This document shows, one piece after another, positions 20,413-29,007 of a stretch of DNA of 64,000 nucleotides. How positions within the stretch are numbered: position 1 is the first letter of the stretch; each line of letters begins with the position of its first letter. The stretch spans positions 62,001 through 126,000 of the forward strand of contig NZ_JAGJEG010000006.1 in NCBI RefSeq assembly GCF_018100905.1. Direction: 5' to 3'. The position numbers and the translations under genes are program-made. The notes under the pieces were generated by a model. That model did no database searches. It saw nothing but the letters and a program-made list of their open reading frames with translations, and had not been told where the DNA came from. Source of the stretch: Pseudoalteromonas sp. MMG010. Its GTDB lineage: Bacteria; Pseudomonadota; Gammaproteobacteria; Enterobacterales; Alteromonadaceae.

Positions 20413-20438
20413 GGTTATTTTAACTGGTTACGAGGACT

Positions 20439-21755
20439 ATGATGCAGCCATCATTTAATAAAAATAAAGCAATACTATCACTGACTCCCCTACTAACATT
20501 TGTCGCCTTATTTTTAGGCTCTGGATTATATTTACAATCTCAAGGTGTTGATTATGCGTTTTATCAACTCCCTGCCCCGGTTGCTATTTTACCTGCCATT
20601 ATGTTGGCGTTTATCATCAATAAAGGGACTGTTAACCAATGCGTTGAAACCTTTATAAAAGGTGCTGGGCACAATAATATTATAACCATGTGTTTAATTT
20701 ACCTGTTAGCTGGTGCATTTTCTGCTGTTGCAAGTGCAACCGGAGGCGTTGATGCGGTTGTTAATGCCGGTTTATCGTTAATTCCACCAGCGCTATTACT
20801 ACCCGGCTTATTTTTAATTGCTGCGGTTGTATCGACTGCAATGGGGACTTCAATGGGCACCATTGGTGCTATAGGTCCAATTGCCTATGCGGTATCGATT
20901 AAAACAGGGATTGACCCTGCATTGATGGCCGGTACGATTGTCTCGGGGGCCATGTTTGGTGATAACTTATCTATTATTTCGGATACAACGATTGCCGCAA
21001 CCCGTACACAAGGTTGTGAAATGAAAGATAAGTTTAAAGAAAACTTTAAAATAGCAGTCCCAGCAGCCATTTTAACAATTGCTTTATTACTGTACTTAAC
21101 ACCAGCTCCCCAAGCTGTAGAGACGAAAGACTACGATTTATTATTAGTACTGCCATATGCCTTTATTTTAATACTTGCTGTTGCCGGTATGAACGTATTT
21201 GTGGTGTTATTTAGTGGTATTATTTTTGCCGCTTTAATGGGCTTTACTGGCAGCTACGAAGGCGGTAGTTTTGTTAAAGATGTATATCAAGGCTTTACTG
21301 ATATGCAAGAGATTTTCTTACTGTCTATGTTTATTGGCGGGTTATCTGAATTTATTCGTATTAACGGTGGGCTAGACTTCTTAGCACAAAAAATTCAGGG
21401 AATTACAAAAATCATTGCAAAATGGCATCGTAAAGTAGCAGATCAAATAGGTATTGCAGCATTAGTGCTAACCAGTAATGTATGTATTGCTAATAATACG
21501 GTATCAATTATTGTCGCAGGACCCGTTGCTAAAAAACTCGCTGACGATGGTGACATTAGTGGTAAACGCTCTGCCAGTTTGCTCGATATTTTTGCGTGTG
21601 TAACACAAGGGTCTTTACCCTATGGCGCACAAGCGCTATTACTTGGCGCTACCTTTAAAATTAGCCCGTGGGAAGTATCTACATCATCATACTACTGCTT
21701 TATTTTAGCTTTTACTGCAATTGCAGTTATTTGTTTACGCCGTAATAAAGTTTAA
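20439..21755 (+). CDS. NhaC-family Na+/H+ antiporter-like permease
   Basis: A 438-aa inner-membrane protein with about 10-12 hydrophobic helices. NhaC-type features are the glycine-rich ATGGVDAVVNAGLSLIPPALLLPGLF, STAMGTSMGTIGAIGPIAYA and GAMFGDNLSIISDTTIAATRTQG. Members exchange Na+ for H+ or carry organic solutes; some relatives (LysW-type) are linked to lysine, and this one is divergent from dapB. Two ATGs lie back to back (20439, 20442) behind GAGGA; either may start. Confidence 0.83.
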   Translation: MMQPSFNKNKAILSLTPLLTFVALFLGSGLYLQSQGVDYAFYQLPAPVAILPAIMLAFIINKGTVNQCVETFIKGAGHNNIITMCLIYLLAGAFSAVASATGGVDAVVNAGLSLIPPALLLPGLFLIAAVVSTAMGTSMGTIGAIGPIAYAVSIKTGIDPALMAGTIVSGAMFGDNLSIISDTTIAATRTQGCEMKDKFKENFKIAVPAAILTIALLLYLTPAPQAVETKDYDLLLVLPYAFILILAVAGMNVFVVLFSGIIFAALMGFTGSYEGGSFVKDVYQGFTDMQEIFLLSMFIGGLSEFIRINGGLDFLAQKIQGITKIIAKWHRKVADQIGIAALVLTSNVCIANNTVSIIVAGPVAKKLADDGDISGKRSASLLDIFACVTQGSLPYGAQALLLGATFKISPWEVSTSSYYCFILAFTAIAVICLRRNKV

Positions 21756-21905
21756 CCGCAACAAGCTAGGCTGCTCGTGTGAGCGCCTTAGCTGCCCCCT
21801 TTAATATTTAAAACATTAATTGCATAAAAATAATGCCTTCGTTATTGTTTTACTTCTTTATCTGCTAATTACATTTTATAGCTAAAATAAATTTGGGGAG
21901 TAAAC

Positions 21906-22922
21906 ATGAATTCATATAAGGCCATATGTCTATCGGCTTTAATAACACTGAGCCAAGGGGTGGCGGCTCACACTCAAGCAGACTCTACCACATTGTCGTA
22001 TGATGCACTTTTAACACATTACGAATACGATTTTAAAGTTAATTACTTTAGCTTTAACTCACAAAAGCAATCGCTAAAAATGGCGTATATTTATCTAAAG
22101 CCAACGAAAGCCGATATGCCTGTTGTCACTTTAATGCATGGTAAAAACTTTAATGCCGATTACTGGACTCATACCGCGCAATATTTACAAACACAGGGAT
22201 ATGGTGTGCTAATCCCTGATCAAATTGGTTTTGGCAAGTCTTCTAAGCCCACTAATTATCAATATTCGTTTGCAGCTTTAGCGGCGCACACTCATGCATT
22301 GATGAGCTCGCTTAATATCAACCAATCTATTGTACTGGGCCATTCAATGGGAGGGATGCTCGCAAGCCGATTTGCGTTAATGTATCCGAGCACAACACGT
22401 AAACTAATTTTACTTAACCCTATTGGGCTTGAAAACTACTTACAATATGTTGATTACAAAGACACTAACTTTTTTTATAAAAATGAGTTGGCAAAAACGC
22501 CAGAAGGCGTAAAACGTTATCAGCAAAAAAATTACTATGATGGAGATTGGAACGCAACGTACTCAGCCCTAACCGATTTTATTACTGGGCAAATTCAAGG
22601 ACCTGATAAGGAACACATAGCCTGGGTTAATGCTAAAACATATGACATGATATTTACCCAGCCGGTGATAACTGAATTCAATAATTTAACCATGCCAGTT
22701 AAATTAATTATTGGGACCCGAGATAGAACAGGCCCAGGTCGAAACTGGAAGAAAGCAGGTGTAAGCTATGAATTAGGCCGATACGATAAGCTAGGAAAAC
22801 ACGCGGCTGCGCAAATTAAAAACGCACAATTATTTGAGCTAGATAATTTAGGGCATTTGCCGCACATCGAAGATTTTTCTCGTTTTAAAACTGTTTTTAA
22901 CCAAGCATTAAGCCAAAATTAA
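21906..22922 (+). CDS. Exported alpha/beta hydrolase
   Basis: The 338-aa product has a signal peptide (MNSYKAICLSALITLSQGVA, then AHTQ) and an alpha/beta-hydrolase fold. It shows the oxyanion region LMHGKNFNADYW, nucleophile elbow GHSMGG (catalytic Ser), a likely acid in IIGTRDRTGPG and a catalytic His in LDNLGHLPHIEDF. It should act in the periplasm. A GGGGAG site precedes the ATG and a strong terminator follows. Substrate unknown. Confidence 0.85.
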   Translation: MNSYKAICLSALITLSQGVAAHTQADSTTLSYDALLTHYEYDFKVNYFSFNSQKQSLKMAYIYLKPTKADMPVVTLMHGKNFNADYWTHTAQYLQTQGYGVLIPDQIGFGKSSKPTNYQYSFAALAAHTHALMSSLNINQSIVLGHSMGGMLASRFALMYPSTTRKLILLNPIGLENYLQYVDYKDTNFFYKNELAKTPEGVKRYQQKNYYDGDWNATYSALTDFITGQIQGPDKEHIAWVNAKTYDMIFTQPVITEFNNLTMPVKLIIGTRDRTGPGRNWKKAGVSYELGRYDKLGKHAAAQIKNAQLFELDNLGHLPHIEDFSRFKTVFNQALSQN

Positions 22923-22938
22923 AAGTCATATTAACCAA

Positions 22939-22975
22939 AAAAAAGCCTTGTTTAGCGTGTAAACAAGGCTTTTTT
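22939..22975. terminator. Bidirectional intrinsic terminator
   Basis: Perfect 16-bp stem AAAAAAGCCTTGTTTA / TAAACAAGGCTTTTTT with a 5-nt loop, between the hydrolase gene and the convergent M48 gene. Confidence 0.92.
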
Positions 22976-22998
22976 ATTAATCAGTTGTAAGGGGCGCT

Positions 22999-23796
22999 TT
23001 ATAATGTACACTGTGGATTTTTTCCATTTGCGCGTGCTGTACTTTGCTCTTGTATCGCTTTACTCATTTGCGACTCTAAACTGCTTATTCGATTACTTGG
23101 CGCTGGGTGAGTAGATAAAAACTCAGGTGTTGAACCACTTCCCGCAGCACTCATATTTTGCCACAATGTAACAGATTCTTGTGGATTAAAGCCGGCTTCG
23201 GCCATTAAGTCTAAACCAATAGTATCGGCTTCAGATTCATGTGAGCGGCTAAAAGGTAAAATAACGCCATATTGCGCCCCTAACCCTAAGCCTTGCATAA
23301 TTTCGTTGCGGTACTGCACATCTCCCATTTCCAAAGCGACGCTACCTAATTGCAGGCCAGTACTAATTAATGAGCTTTGTGATACCCGTTCATTTGAGTG
23401 CTCTGCAATGACATGCCCTACTTCGTGACCTAATACCGTTGCTAACTGATCTTGATTAGTCGCTATTTTTAATAATCCGGTATGTACGCCAATGTAACCG
23501 CCTGGCAAGGCAAATGCATTTGCAGAGTCATCTTCGAAAACCACCACTTCCCATTGTTGATTTGCATATTCATCAGGCAGTACGGCAATCACTTTATCCG
23601 CAATACAATTAACATAGGCATTAGTTTTCACATTCGTATTAATAGGCTGTGATTCTTTCATTTGAGCAAAGCTAGCTGTGCCCATTTCACTCATTTGGCT
23701 ATCGGAGTACAACGCGATTTGTGTACGCCCTGTAGGTGATGTTTTACACCCTACTAAAACGGCCGTGGCTAACACAGCTAGCACTAATTTTTTCAT
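22999..23796 (-). CDS. M48-family metalloprotease lipoprotein
   Basis: A 265-aa zinc peptidase. It has a lipoprotein signal (MKKLVLAVLATAVLVGC), zinc motif GHEVGHVIAEH and the third-ligand motif ESEADTIGLDLM, with ALPGGYIGVHTGLL upstream. It resembles Oma1/YggG-type envelope peptidases involved in outer-membrane quality control; the exact substrate is unknown. The ATG at 23796 follows AGAGG and gives a proper signal peptide, so the longer frame is rejected. Confidence 0.88.
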   Translation of the reverse strand: MKKLVLAVLATAVLVGCKTSPTGRTQIALYSDSQMSEMGTASFAQMKESQPINTNVKTNAYVNCIADKVIAVLPDEYANQQWEVVVFEDDSANAFALPGGYIGVHTGLLKIATNQDQLATVLGHEVGHVIAEHSNERVSQSSLISTGLQLGSVALEMGDVQYRNEIMQGLGLGAQYGVILPFSRSHESEADTIGLDLMAEAGFNPQESVTLWQNMSAAGSGSTPEFLSTHPAPSNRISSLESQMSKAIQEQSTARANGKNPQCTL

Positions 23797-24062
23797 AATA
23801 ACCTCTTTTATTACGGCTTTAACTAATTTAAAAGATAAGCCCAATTAATTGCTGTAAAGTAGATTGATATACAACTAGCAGTTAAATCAACTGCCAGCTA
23901 TCTCTTTATTCGAATAGCTCTATCATATCAAACCCCTGTAAATTTAACATTAACAGGTGCCTGTTGGTGAGTATCTAGCAAATAACTTAGCAAGCAAACT
24001 AAGTTTATCCTTGTATTGCATCCTGTTATAATACGCCTTTATTTAATTGTTTGAGTTTGCAA

Positions 24063-25262
24063 ATGAGCGCCTCTGCATTGTCATTTAATACCCGTATTTT
24101 ATTACCGTTACTTGCAAGTATTGTAGCAATTACCCCTTTGGCGATTGATATGTACTTACCTGCCATGCTTGTAATTGCACAAAATATGCAAACCACTATG
24201 CCTAACGTGCAAATTTCGTTAAGTATTTATCTTGCGGGTTACTCATTAGGAATGCTTTTTTTTGGTCCACTCGCTGATCAACTCGGCAGAAGAAAACTAG
24301 CAAAAATAGGCTTAACCGGCTTTGGTTTAAGTTCGCTAGCACTGGCTTTTAGCCATGACATTCATACCTTTTGGGCATTGAGGGTAGTACAAGCCCTCAC
24401 TGGGGCTGCTGCAAGTGTTGTTGTGCCAGGGATCATTCGCTATATTTACCAAGAAAATACGGCTAAAGGTATGTCATATGTATCAATGATTATGATGATA
24501 GCCCCATTATTAGCCCCCACTATTGGCTCACTCATTTTAAGTGTTTCTTTGTGGCAAACTATATTTATTACCCTTAGCGCCTATAGTTTTACTATTTTAC
24601 TTTTAGTAAACAAATACTTAATTGATATTCCTATATTTAAAAGCCAACATTCAGGTTTGAGTTTATTCTTTAATAGTTATAAAACTGTATTAAGTAATAC
24701 CAGTGCACGCGCCGATATTCTCAGTAGTATGTTTGTCTCTTTTGGCTTTTTTTGTTTTTTAACCTCTGTGCCTTTTGTTTACCTTGATTTATATGGGATC
24801 TCAGAGCAATTATTTGGCTTTTTATTTGGTTTTAATGTGTTTGCACTGATGTGCGGAAACTTATTAAATACACGCTTAGTTCCCCGTGTTGGTTCGCGCA
24901 AAATGTTATATTACGGTTTAACTATTGGCTTTATCGCTGGCTCAGTGTTATTTACATTTAGTATTTTAAAAATGCCTCTTTACTTTATTGTCGCAGCTAT
25001 CGCACCTTTAATGATGAGCTTGGGTATATCTGCTAGTAACGCTGATGCGCTTATTTTAATGAAATTTGATAAAAACACAGGCACAGCTAGTGCAGTCATC
25101 GGCACTTTACGCTTTGGAAGTGGTGCATTGGTGGGGCCTATATTAGCCCTAATTCATGCAAAAACTGCGGTTCCATTTTCAAGTTTGATGTTTAGTGCGG
25201 TATTACTTACGATCACCGCGCAAGTCATTCACTTTATTAAAAACAAAAAAAATGCCTCTTAA
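24063..25262 (+). CDS. MFS exporter, Bcr/CflA drug-resistance type
   Basis: A roughly 399-aa membrane protein with 12 predicted helices. The Bcr/CflA-type N-terminus has ITPLAIDMYLPAMLVIAQ and the MFS loop motif is GPLADQLGRRKLAKIG. A further signature is RVVQALTGAAASVVVPGIIR. Such proteins export drugs or small peptides by proton antiport. The ATG at 24063 is preferred to the upstream TTG at 24051. Convergent with grpE over a shared terminator. Confidence 0.85.
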   Translation: MSASALSFNTRILLPLLASIVAITPLAIDMYLPAMLVIAQNMQTTMPNVQISLSIYLAGYSLGMLFFGPLADQLGRRKLAKIGLTGFGLSSLALAFSHDIHTFWALRVVQALTGAAASVVVPGIIRYIYQENTAKGMSYVSMIMMIAPLLAPTIGSLILSVSLWQTIFITLSAYSFTILLLVNKYLIDIPIFKSQHSGLSLFFNSYKTVLSNTSARADILSSMFVSFGFFCFLTSVPFVYLDLYGISEQLFGFLFGFNVFALMCGNLLNTRLVPRVGSRKMLYYGLTIGFIAGSVLFTFSILKMPLYFIVAAIAPLMMSLGISASNADALILMKFDKNTGTASAVIGTLRFGSGALVGPILALIHAKTAVPFSSLMFSAVLLTITAQVIHFIKNKKNAS

Positions 25263-25273
25263 TGAGGCATTTT
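25249..25273. terminator. Convergent terminator between the MFS gene and grpE
   Basis: Stem AAAATGCCTC / GAGGCATTTT with loop TTAAT, overlapping the MFS stop codon, flanked by an A-run and a T-run, so usable from both sides. Confidence 0.8.
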
Positions 25274-25288
25274 ACAATTATTTAAGAC

Positions 25289-25909
25289 TTAAGCATCGGC
25301 TGATTTAGAAACCATCACCATTGCAGGGCGTAATAAACGACCATTTAAAGTATAACCTTTTTGCATCACTGCAAGCACCGTATTAGGGGCTACATCATTA
25401 CTTGGTTGAATCGACATTGCTTGATGAAAATCTGGATTAAATTGCTCACCTTGTGGATTAACAATTTCAACACCAAACTTTGCAACCGCATCGTTAAAGC
25501 TTTTAACGGTCATATCAATCCCTTCAAGCAACGGTTTTAATGTTTCATTTTCTTTATCAGAGAACTCAATGGCTCGCTCCAAGTTATCAATCACTGGAAG
25601 CAGTTCGTTTGCAAATTTCTCAAGTGCAAATTTATGCGCTTTTTCTACATCTTGCGCAGCACGACGACGAATGTTATCTACATCTGCCGCAGCACGAACA
25701 ACACTGTCTTTTTGGCCACTAATGGTTTGCTTAGCCGCTTCAAGCTCTGCATATAGCATTGCAATTTCAGCTTCAGGGCTTTGCTCTGTTTCTTGCTCAG
25801 CTTCGTGTTGCTGCGCAGCTTCTACTGCTGCCTCAACCTCGGCTTCCATTTGCGATACTTCTTCGTTTAGTTCTACTTCTTGCTCTGGTTTTTGTGTCTG
25901 CTCAGACAT
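25289..25909 (-). CDS. grpE: Nucleotide exchange factor GrpE
   Basis: GrpE releases ADP from DnaK in the heat-shock chaperone cycle. The 206-aa protein has an acidic Glu/Gln-rich N-terminus, a long coiled coil and the GrpE head with [36 protein letters not shown] and the ending [17 protein letters not shown] sigma32-type promoter lies directly upstream, overlapping the end of the HrcA-like gene. dnaK and dnaJ are not in the window. Confidence 0.97.
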   Translation of the reverse strand: MSEQTQKPEQEVELNEEVSQMEAEVEAAVEAAQQHEAEQETEQSPEAEIAMLYAELEAAKQTISGQKDSVVRAAADVDNIRRRAAQDVEKAHKFALEKFANELLPVIDNLERAIEFSDKENETLKPLLEGIDMTVKSFNDAVAKFGVEIVNPQGEQFNPDFHQAMSIQPSNDVAPNTVLAVMQKGYTLNGRLLRPAMVMVSKSADA

Positions 25910-25944
25910 ACAGTACTTACTCCAATTCTTTACAACTGCGGTAA

Positions 25945-25972
25945 TTATGGGGATTGAATAAAAAGATTCAAG
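25945..25972 (-). promoter_or_regulatory. Sigma32 (RpoH) promoter for grpE
   Basis: Minus-strand CTTGAA, 14-bp spacer, CCCCATAA, against the E. coli heat-shock consensus CTTGAAA and CCCCATNT. The -35 box overlaps the stop codon of the upstream HrcA-like gene, so grpE can be induced on its own. Confidence 0.85.
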
Positions 25973-26912
25973 AGTTAGTTGTCTCTATTAATTTAAATTC
26001 TTGGATTATTTTTTCTATTTGCGCCGATTTAGGGCAAATAATACAAAATCGACTTTGATATTCTTGATTTTGAAAATAAGGAACGCTAATGACTAATAGC
26101 TCAGTGCAATCAGTAAACGGTAAATTATCAGTATTTAATACCGAAATACCATTTTTAAATGCTAACTTATCTTCAACAAAATTTAAAAATGACACCCCTA
26201 TATTTAAGCTCTGCTCGCAATCGATTTGACGGTATAAATAGTTTTCACCCACCACAATACTGTTATCGGAGCCAAGTTTTTGGCTTAATTGACGCGTCCA
26301 TTGATTTAACGAATCATGACAATTGCTTGGCGCAGTATTCGCCATGGCTTGCATGCGATACAACCCTTCCATCAACGTTTGCTGACTAAAAACAGTATTA
26401 AGCCAAGTTGCAAATTGATAGCGCACGGTATCTGATGAATCAAGTGGTTTATCAATGCAAATATTATGGCTTTGCCCTGCTCTGTCAATTAACAGTACCA
26501 ACCAACTTTGGCCGTCAAAATCGAGTACTTCTACTCTAAAAACCTGCTGAGAGCTGGCTTGCGGTAACCCTACGCAACAACACACTTGGTAACGCTGACT
26601 TAACCCATGCGCAAGTTCGACTAACTGGACTTGTTCTGGCTGCCAATAATTAGCCATGTCAGATAAAGGAAAGAACTCATCAAACCAATAATTAAAGCCT
26701 TCATTAGTTGGGACTCTACCAGCGGATGTATGGGGAGAAAATAACAACCCTACTTTTTCAAGCCGCGACATTGCATTTCTGACTGTTGCAGAGCACACCG
26801 CCATGCCTTTTTGTTTTGCGATTCGACTAGACGCTACGGGTAAGCCATCGCCATTACAATAAAGGCTCATAACTGCTGAAAAAATTTGTTGGTCTCTAGG
26901 ATTTAGTTTCAT
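25968..26912 (-). CDS. HrcA-family heat-shock repressor-like protein
   Basis: The N-terminal winged helix carries the HrcA signature: [20 protein letters not shown], then [20 protein letters not shown] and [13 protein letters not shown]. The remainder fits the HrcA effector domain ([20 protein letters not shown]). HrcA represses chaperone genes at CIRCE elements; I found no CIRCE in the window, and the C-terminal half looks divergent. The ATG at 26912 is preferred because the upstream one (26933) lies almost at the predicted transcription start. It sits 58 bp upstream of grpE and is divergent from nadK. Confidence 0.8.
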   Translation of the reverse strand: MKLNPRDQQIFSAVMSLYCNGDGLPVASSRIAKQKGMAVCSATVRNAMSRLEKVGLLFSPHTSAGRVPTNEGFNYWFDEFFPLSDMANYWQPEQVQLVELAHGLSQRYQVCCCVGLPQASSQQVFRVEVLDFDGQSWLVLLIDRAGQSHNICIDKPLDSSDTVRYQFATWLNTVFSQQTLMEGLYRMQAMANTAPSNCHDSLNQWTRQLSQKLGSDNSIVVGENYLYRQIDCEQSLNIGVSFLNFVEDKLAFKNGISVLNTDNLPFTDCTELLVISVPYFQNQEYQSRFCIICPKSAQIEKIIQEFKLIETTNS

Positions 26913-26940
26913 GGTATCTACATCTGATTTCATACCAAAT

Positions 26941-26968
26941 ATATCGGGGCAATGAAAATAAAATCAAG
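26941..26968 (-). promoter_or_regulatory. Sigma32-like promoter for the HrcA-family gene
   Basis: Minus-strand CTTGAT, 13-bp spacer, CCCCGATAT. One base departs from the -35 consensus and the -10 has an extra G, so it is weaker than the grpE site but in the right place, about 30 bp upstream of the chosen ATG. Confidence 0.6.
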
Positions 26969-27106
26969 ACTGAATAAGAGTAAAACATGCAGTTTTTTGC
27001 AATTTATTTACAACTAATGTAAATCATTGCGATATTGATAATCTATAATTTCAAACACGATAAATTTAAGTTACTCTCACTATATTATAACTTTAAGTAT
27101 ATTTTT

Positions 27107-27991
27107 ATGGATTCACCATTTAACACAATTGGTCTTATTGGTAAGGCTAATCACAGTGGAGCTGCCACTACATTACAGCGTTTATACAGCTTTTTATTAG
27201 CTTTGGGCTTTGATGTGTTAGTCGAAAAACGCACTGGTTGTCAATTAAGTGGCCTACCTAAAGAGCATTTAGTTAATTTAGTCGAATTAGGTGAGCAAGC
27301 TGATTTAGCTATCGTTGTCGGTGGTGATGGAAACATGCTTGGCGCAGCAAGAGTATTAGCACGTTTTGATGTCGCGGTGATTGGGGTAAATAGAGGCAAC
27401 TTAGGCTTTTTAACCGACCTCAGCCCTGAGGGCTTTGAAGCTAGCCTTGAACAGGTTCTAAGTGGTGAATTTATTGCCGAAAATCGATTTTTACTTGAAG
27501 TAGAAGTGTATAGGCATAACGAGCTTAAAAGTGCTAACTCTGCGGTTAACGAAGCGGTACTTCACGCCGATAAAGTTGCTCATATGATCGAGTTTGAAGC
27601 TTATATAAATAATGACTTTGTATTTTCACAGCGCTCTGATGGACTCATTGTATCAACTCCAACAGGCTCAACAGCGTATTCGCTCTCAGGAGGTGGACCC
27701 ATTTTAACACCAGAGTTAAATGCAATGTCATTAGTCCCTATGTTTCCTCACACGTTATCGAGTCGCCCTCTAGTTGTAGATGCAGATAACGAAGTCAGGC
27801 TCAAGCTTAGTTTAGAGAATACCGATAGTTTACAAGTTAGCTGCGATAGTCATGTGGTGCTTGCGTTATTACCTGGTGATGAAGTTGTTATAAAAAAAGC
27901 CGATAAAAAGCTCAAGTTAATCCATCCTAAAAACTACTCTTACTACGACGTTTTACGTAAAAAACTAAATTGGGGCAGTCGTTTGTATTAA
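27107..27991 (+). CDS. nadK: NAD kinase
   Basis: NadK phosphorylates NAD to NADP using ATP. The 294-aa protein has the diphosphate-binding [13 protein letters not shown], the conserved [11 protein letters not shown], and [20 protein letters not shown] with the NAD-binding residues. The ATG at 27107 gives the normal family length; the longer frame from 27035 reads through AT-rich upstream sequence. Lying between grpE and recN is the usual gammaproteobacterial arrangement. Confidence 0.97.
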   Translation: MDSPFNTIGLIGKANHSGAATTLQRLYSFLLALGFDVLVEKRTGCQLSGLPKEHLVNLVELGEQADLAIVVGGDGNMLGAARVLARFDVAVIGVNRGNLGFLTDLSPEGFEASLEQVLSGEFIAENRFLLEVEVYRHNELKSANSAVNEAVLHADKVAHMIEFEAYINNDFVFSQRSDGLIVSTPTGSTAYSLSGGGPILTPELNAMSLVPMFPHTLSSRPLVVDADNEVRLKLSLENTDSLQVSCDSHVVLALLPGDEVVIKKADKKLKLIHPKNYSYYDVLRKKLNWGSRLY

Positions 27992-28117
27992 AAGTGTTGC
28001 TTTTGTACCTAAAACTTTATAAGTTCACAATTAAAAAATAACCCTGTTATTGCAACCATTATTACAAATGTTAATAGCAGGTAAATAAATAAAGCTTTTT
28101 AATTAGGGTACTTAGCA

Positions 28118-28666
28118 ATGGGCTATATTGTTTTCTTTTCTTTACTACTTTTAATTACTTTACTTAGAAGCTATTTAGCAATAGAAAAAAACCGCAGAAT
28201 TGCTGATAAAATAAAAAAACAGCAATACAATGAACGTATTGACCAAGTTAAAAGTCGTTTAAAAAGAAAACTCATTATTTTACAAAGTAATATTTCTATC
28301 AAGGCAAACCACCTTGCTAGTTTTAATTCAATCGTGGGGAATTTTTATGTTGTACAACCTCATACAGACGAAAAGCTAGAGCAGCTTGAAGACATTGTTG
28401 AGTTATTAATATCGACCTTAAACCACTCTATCCGCGTTTTAGAACATACCGAAAACAAACAGATACTTTGTGATAAAGTGGAGCAGTTTGTTGAGCAACT
28501 TCCTAATCAAGGGCGTTTATTTAACCATTGTTTTTACACAACAGTATTACCAACTTTAATTAAAAGCTTAGAAATTAGCACGGCACCACTTGAACCTATT
28601 TACGAGCCAGAGATGACAGCAAACCGACAAGAAACGCAACAAGAAGCCCCGTTAGAGCCTGCATAA
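28118..28666 (+). CDS. Hypothetical membrane-anchored protein
   Basis: Not recognised. The 182-aa product begins with one hydrophobic helix (YIVFFSLLLLITLLRSYLAI), then a very basic, probably coiled-coil stretch (KNRRIADKIKKQQYNERIDQ, KSRLKRKL). A helical soluble part follows, then a Pro/Glu/Gln-rich tail (EPIYEPEMTANRQETQQEAP). It fits an inner-membrane protein with a cytoplasmic helical domain. It lies between nadK and recN, with no clear promoter or operon link. Confidence 0.65.
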   Translation: MGYIVFFSLLLLITLLRSYLAIEKNRRIADKIKKQQYNERIDQVKSRLKRKLIILQSNISIKANHLASFNSIVGNFYVVQPHTDEKLEQLEDIVELLISTLNHSIRVLEHTENKQILCDKVEQFVEQLPNQGRLFNHCFYTTVLPTLIKSLEISTAPLEPIYEPEMTANRQETQQEAPLEPA

Positions 28667-28966
28667 ATTTAATGAATTTATAATAATATTAAATGGTAAA
28701 AACGATCCGCTATCTGTTATAAATAATGTTTATTTACCCCGGTTTTTTAACCAGAATCCACAACAAAAAATGCCTGCGATAAGTACCAACTTAAAATAGC
28801 ATTTTTAATTTTATCTCGTTATCCCCTGCTCCATTTTTTACATTTAGCATTTGAGTAATCAACATGTTTTAAAGCCCTATACTGAACAACAGTCCTTTTA
28901 GTTAAAATGTCGAAATATGAAAAGATTCGAAATATAGTTAAAATTTATTTGCAAAAAAACCAAACA

Positions 28967-28982
28967 CTGTATAAATTAACAG
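28967..28982 (+). promoter_or_regulatory. LexA (SOS) box 1 of recN
   Basis: CTGT-ATAAATTA-ACAG matches the core CTGT-N8-ACAG exactly, 26 bp upstream of the recN start codon. Confidence 0.88.
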
Positions 28983-28990
28983 TTATATAA

Positions 28991-29006
28991 CTGGATGGAT
29001 AAACAG
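28991..29006 (+). promoter_or_regulatory. LexA (SOS) box 2 of recN
   Basis: CTGG-ATGGATAA-ACAG has one mismatch to CTGT-N8-ACAG and reads AACTGGATGGATAAACAGTA over the extended motif. It ends one base before the recN ATG, so bound LexA would also cover the ribosome-binding region. Confidence 0.7.
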
Positions 29007-29007
29007 T

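Noticed and set aside
20059..20438. Possible lysine riboswitch between dapB and the NhaC-like gene
   Set aside because: The context suggested one, but the conserved L-box sequence blocks are not present on either strand; only small hairpins are seen.
25569..25961. Plus-strand open frame (130 codons) opposite grpE
   Set aside because: Ser/Ala-rich shadow of the Glu/Gln-rich GrpE N-terminus; no supporting signals.
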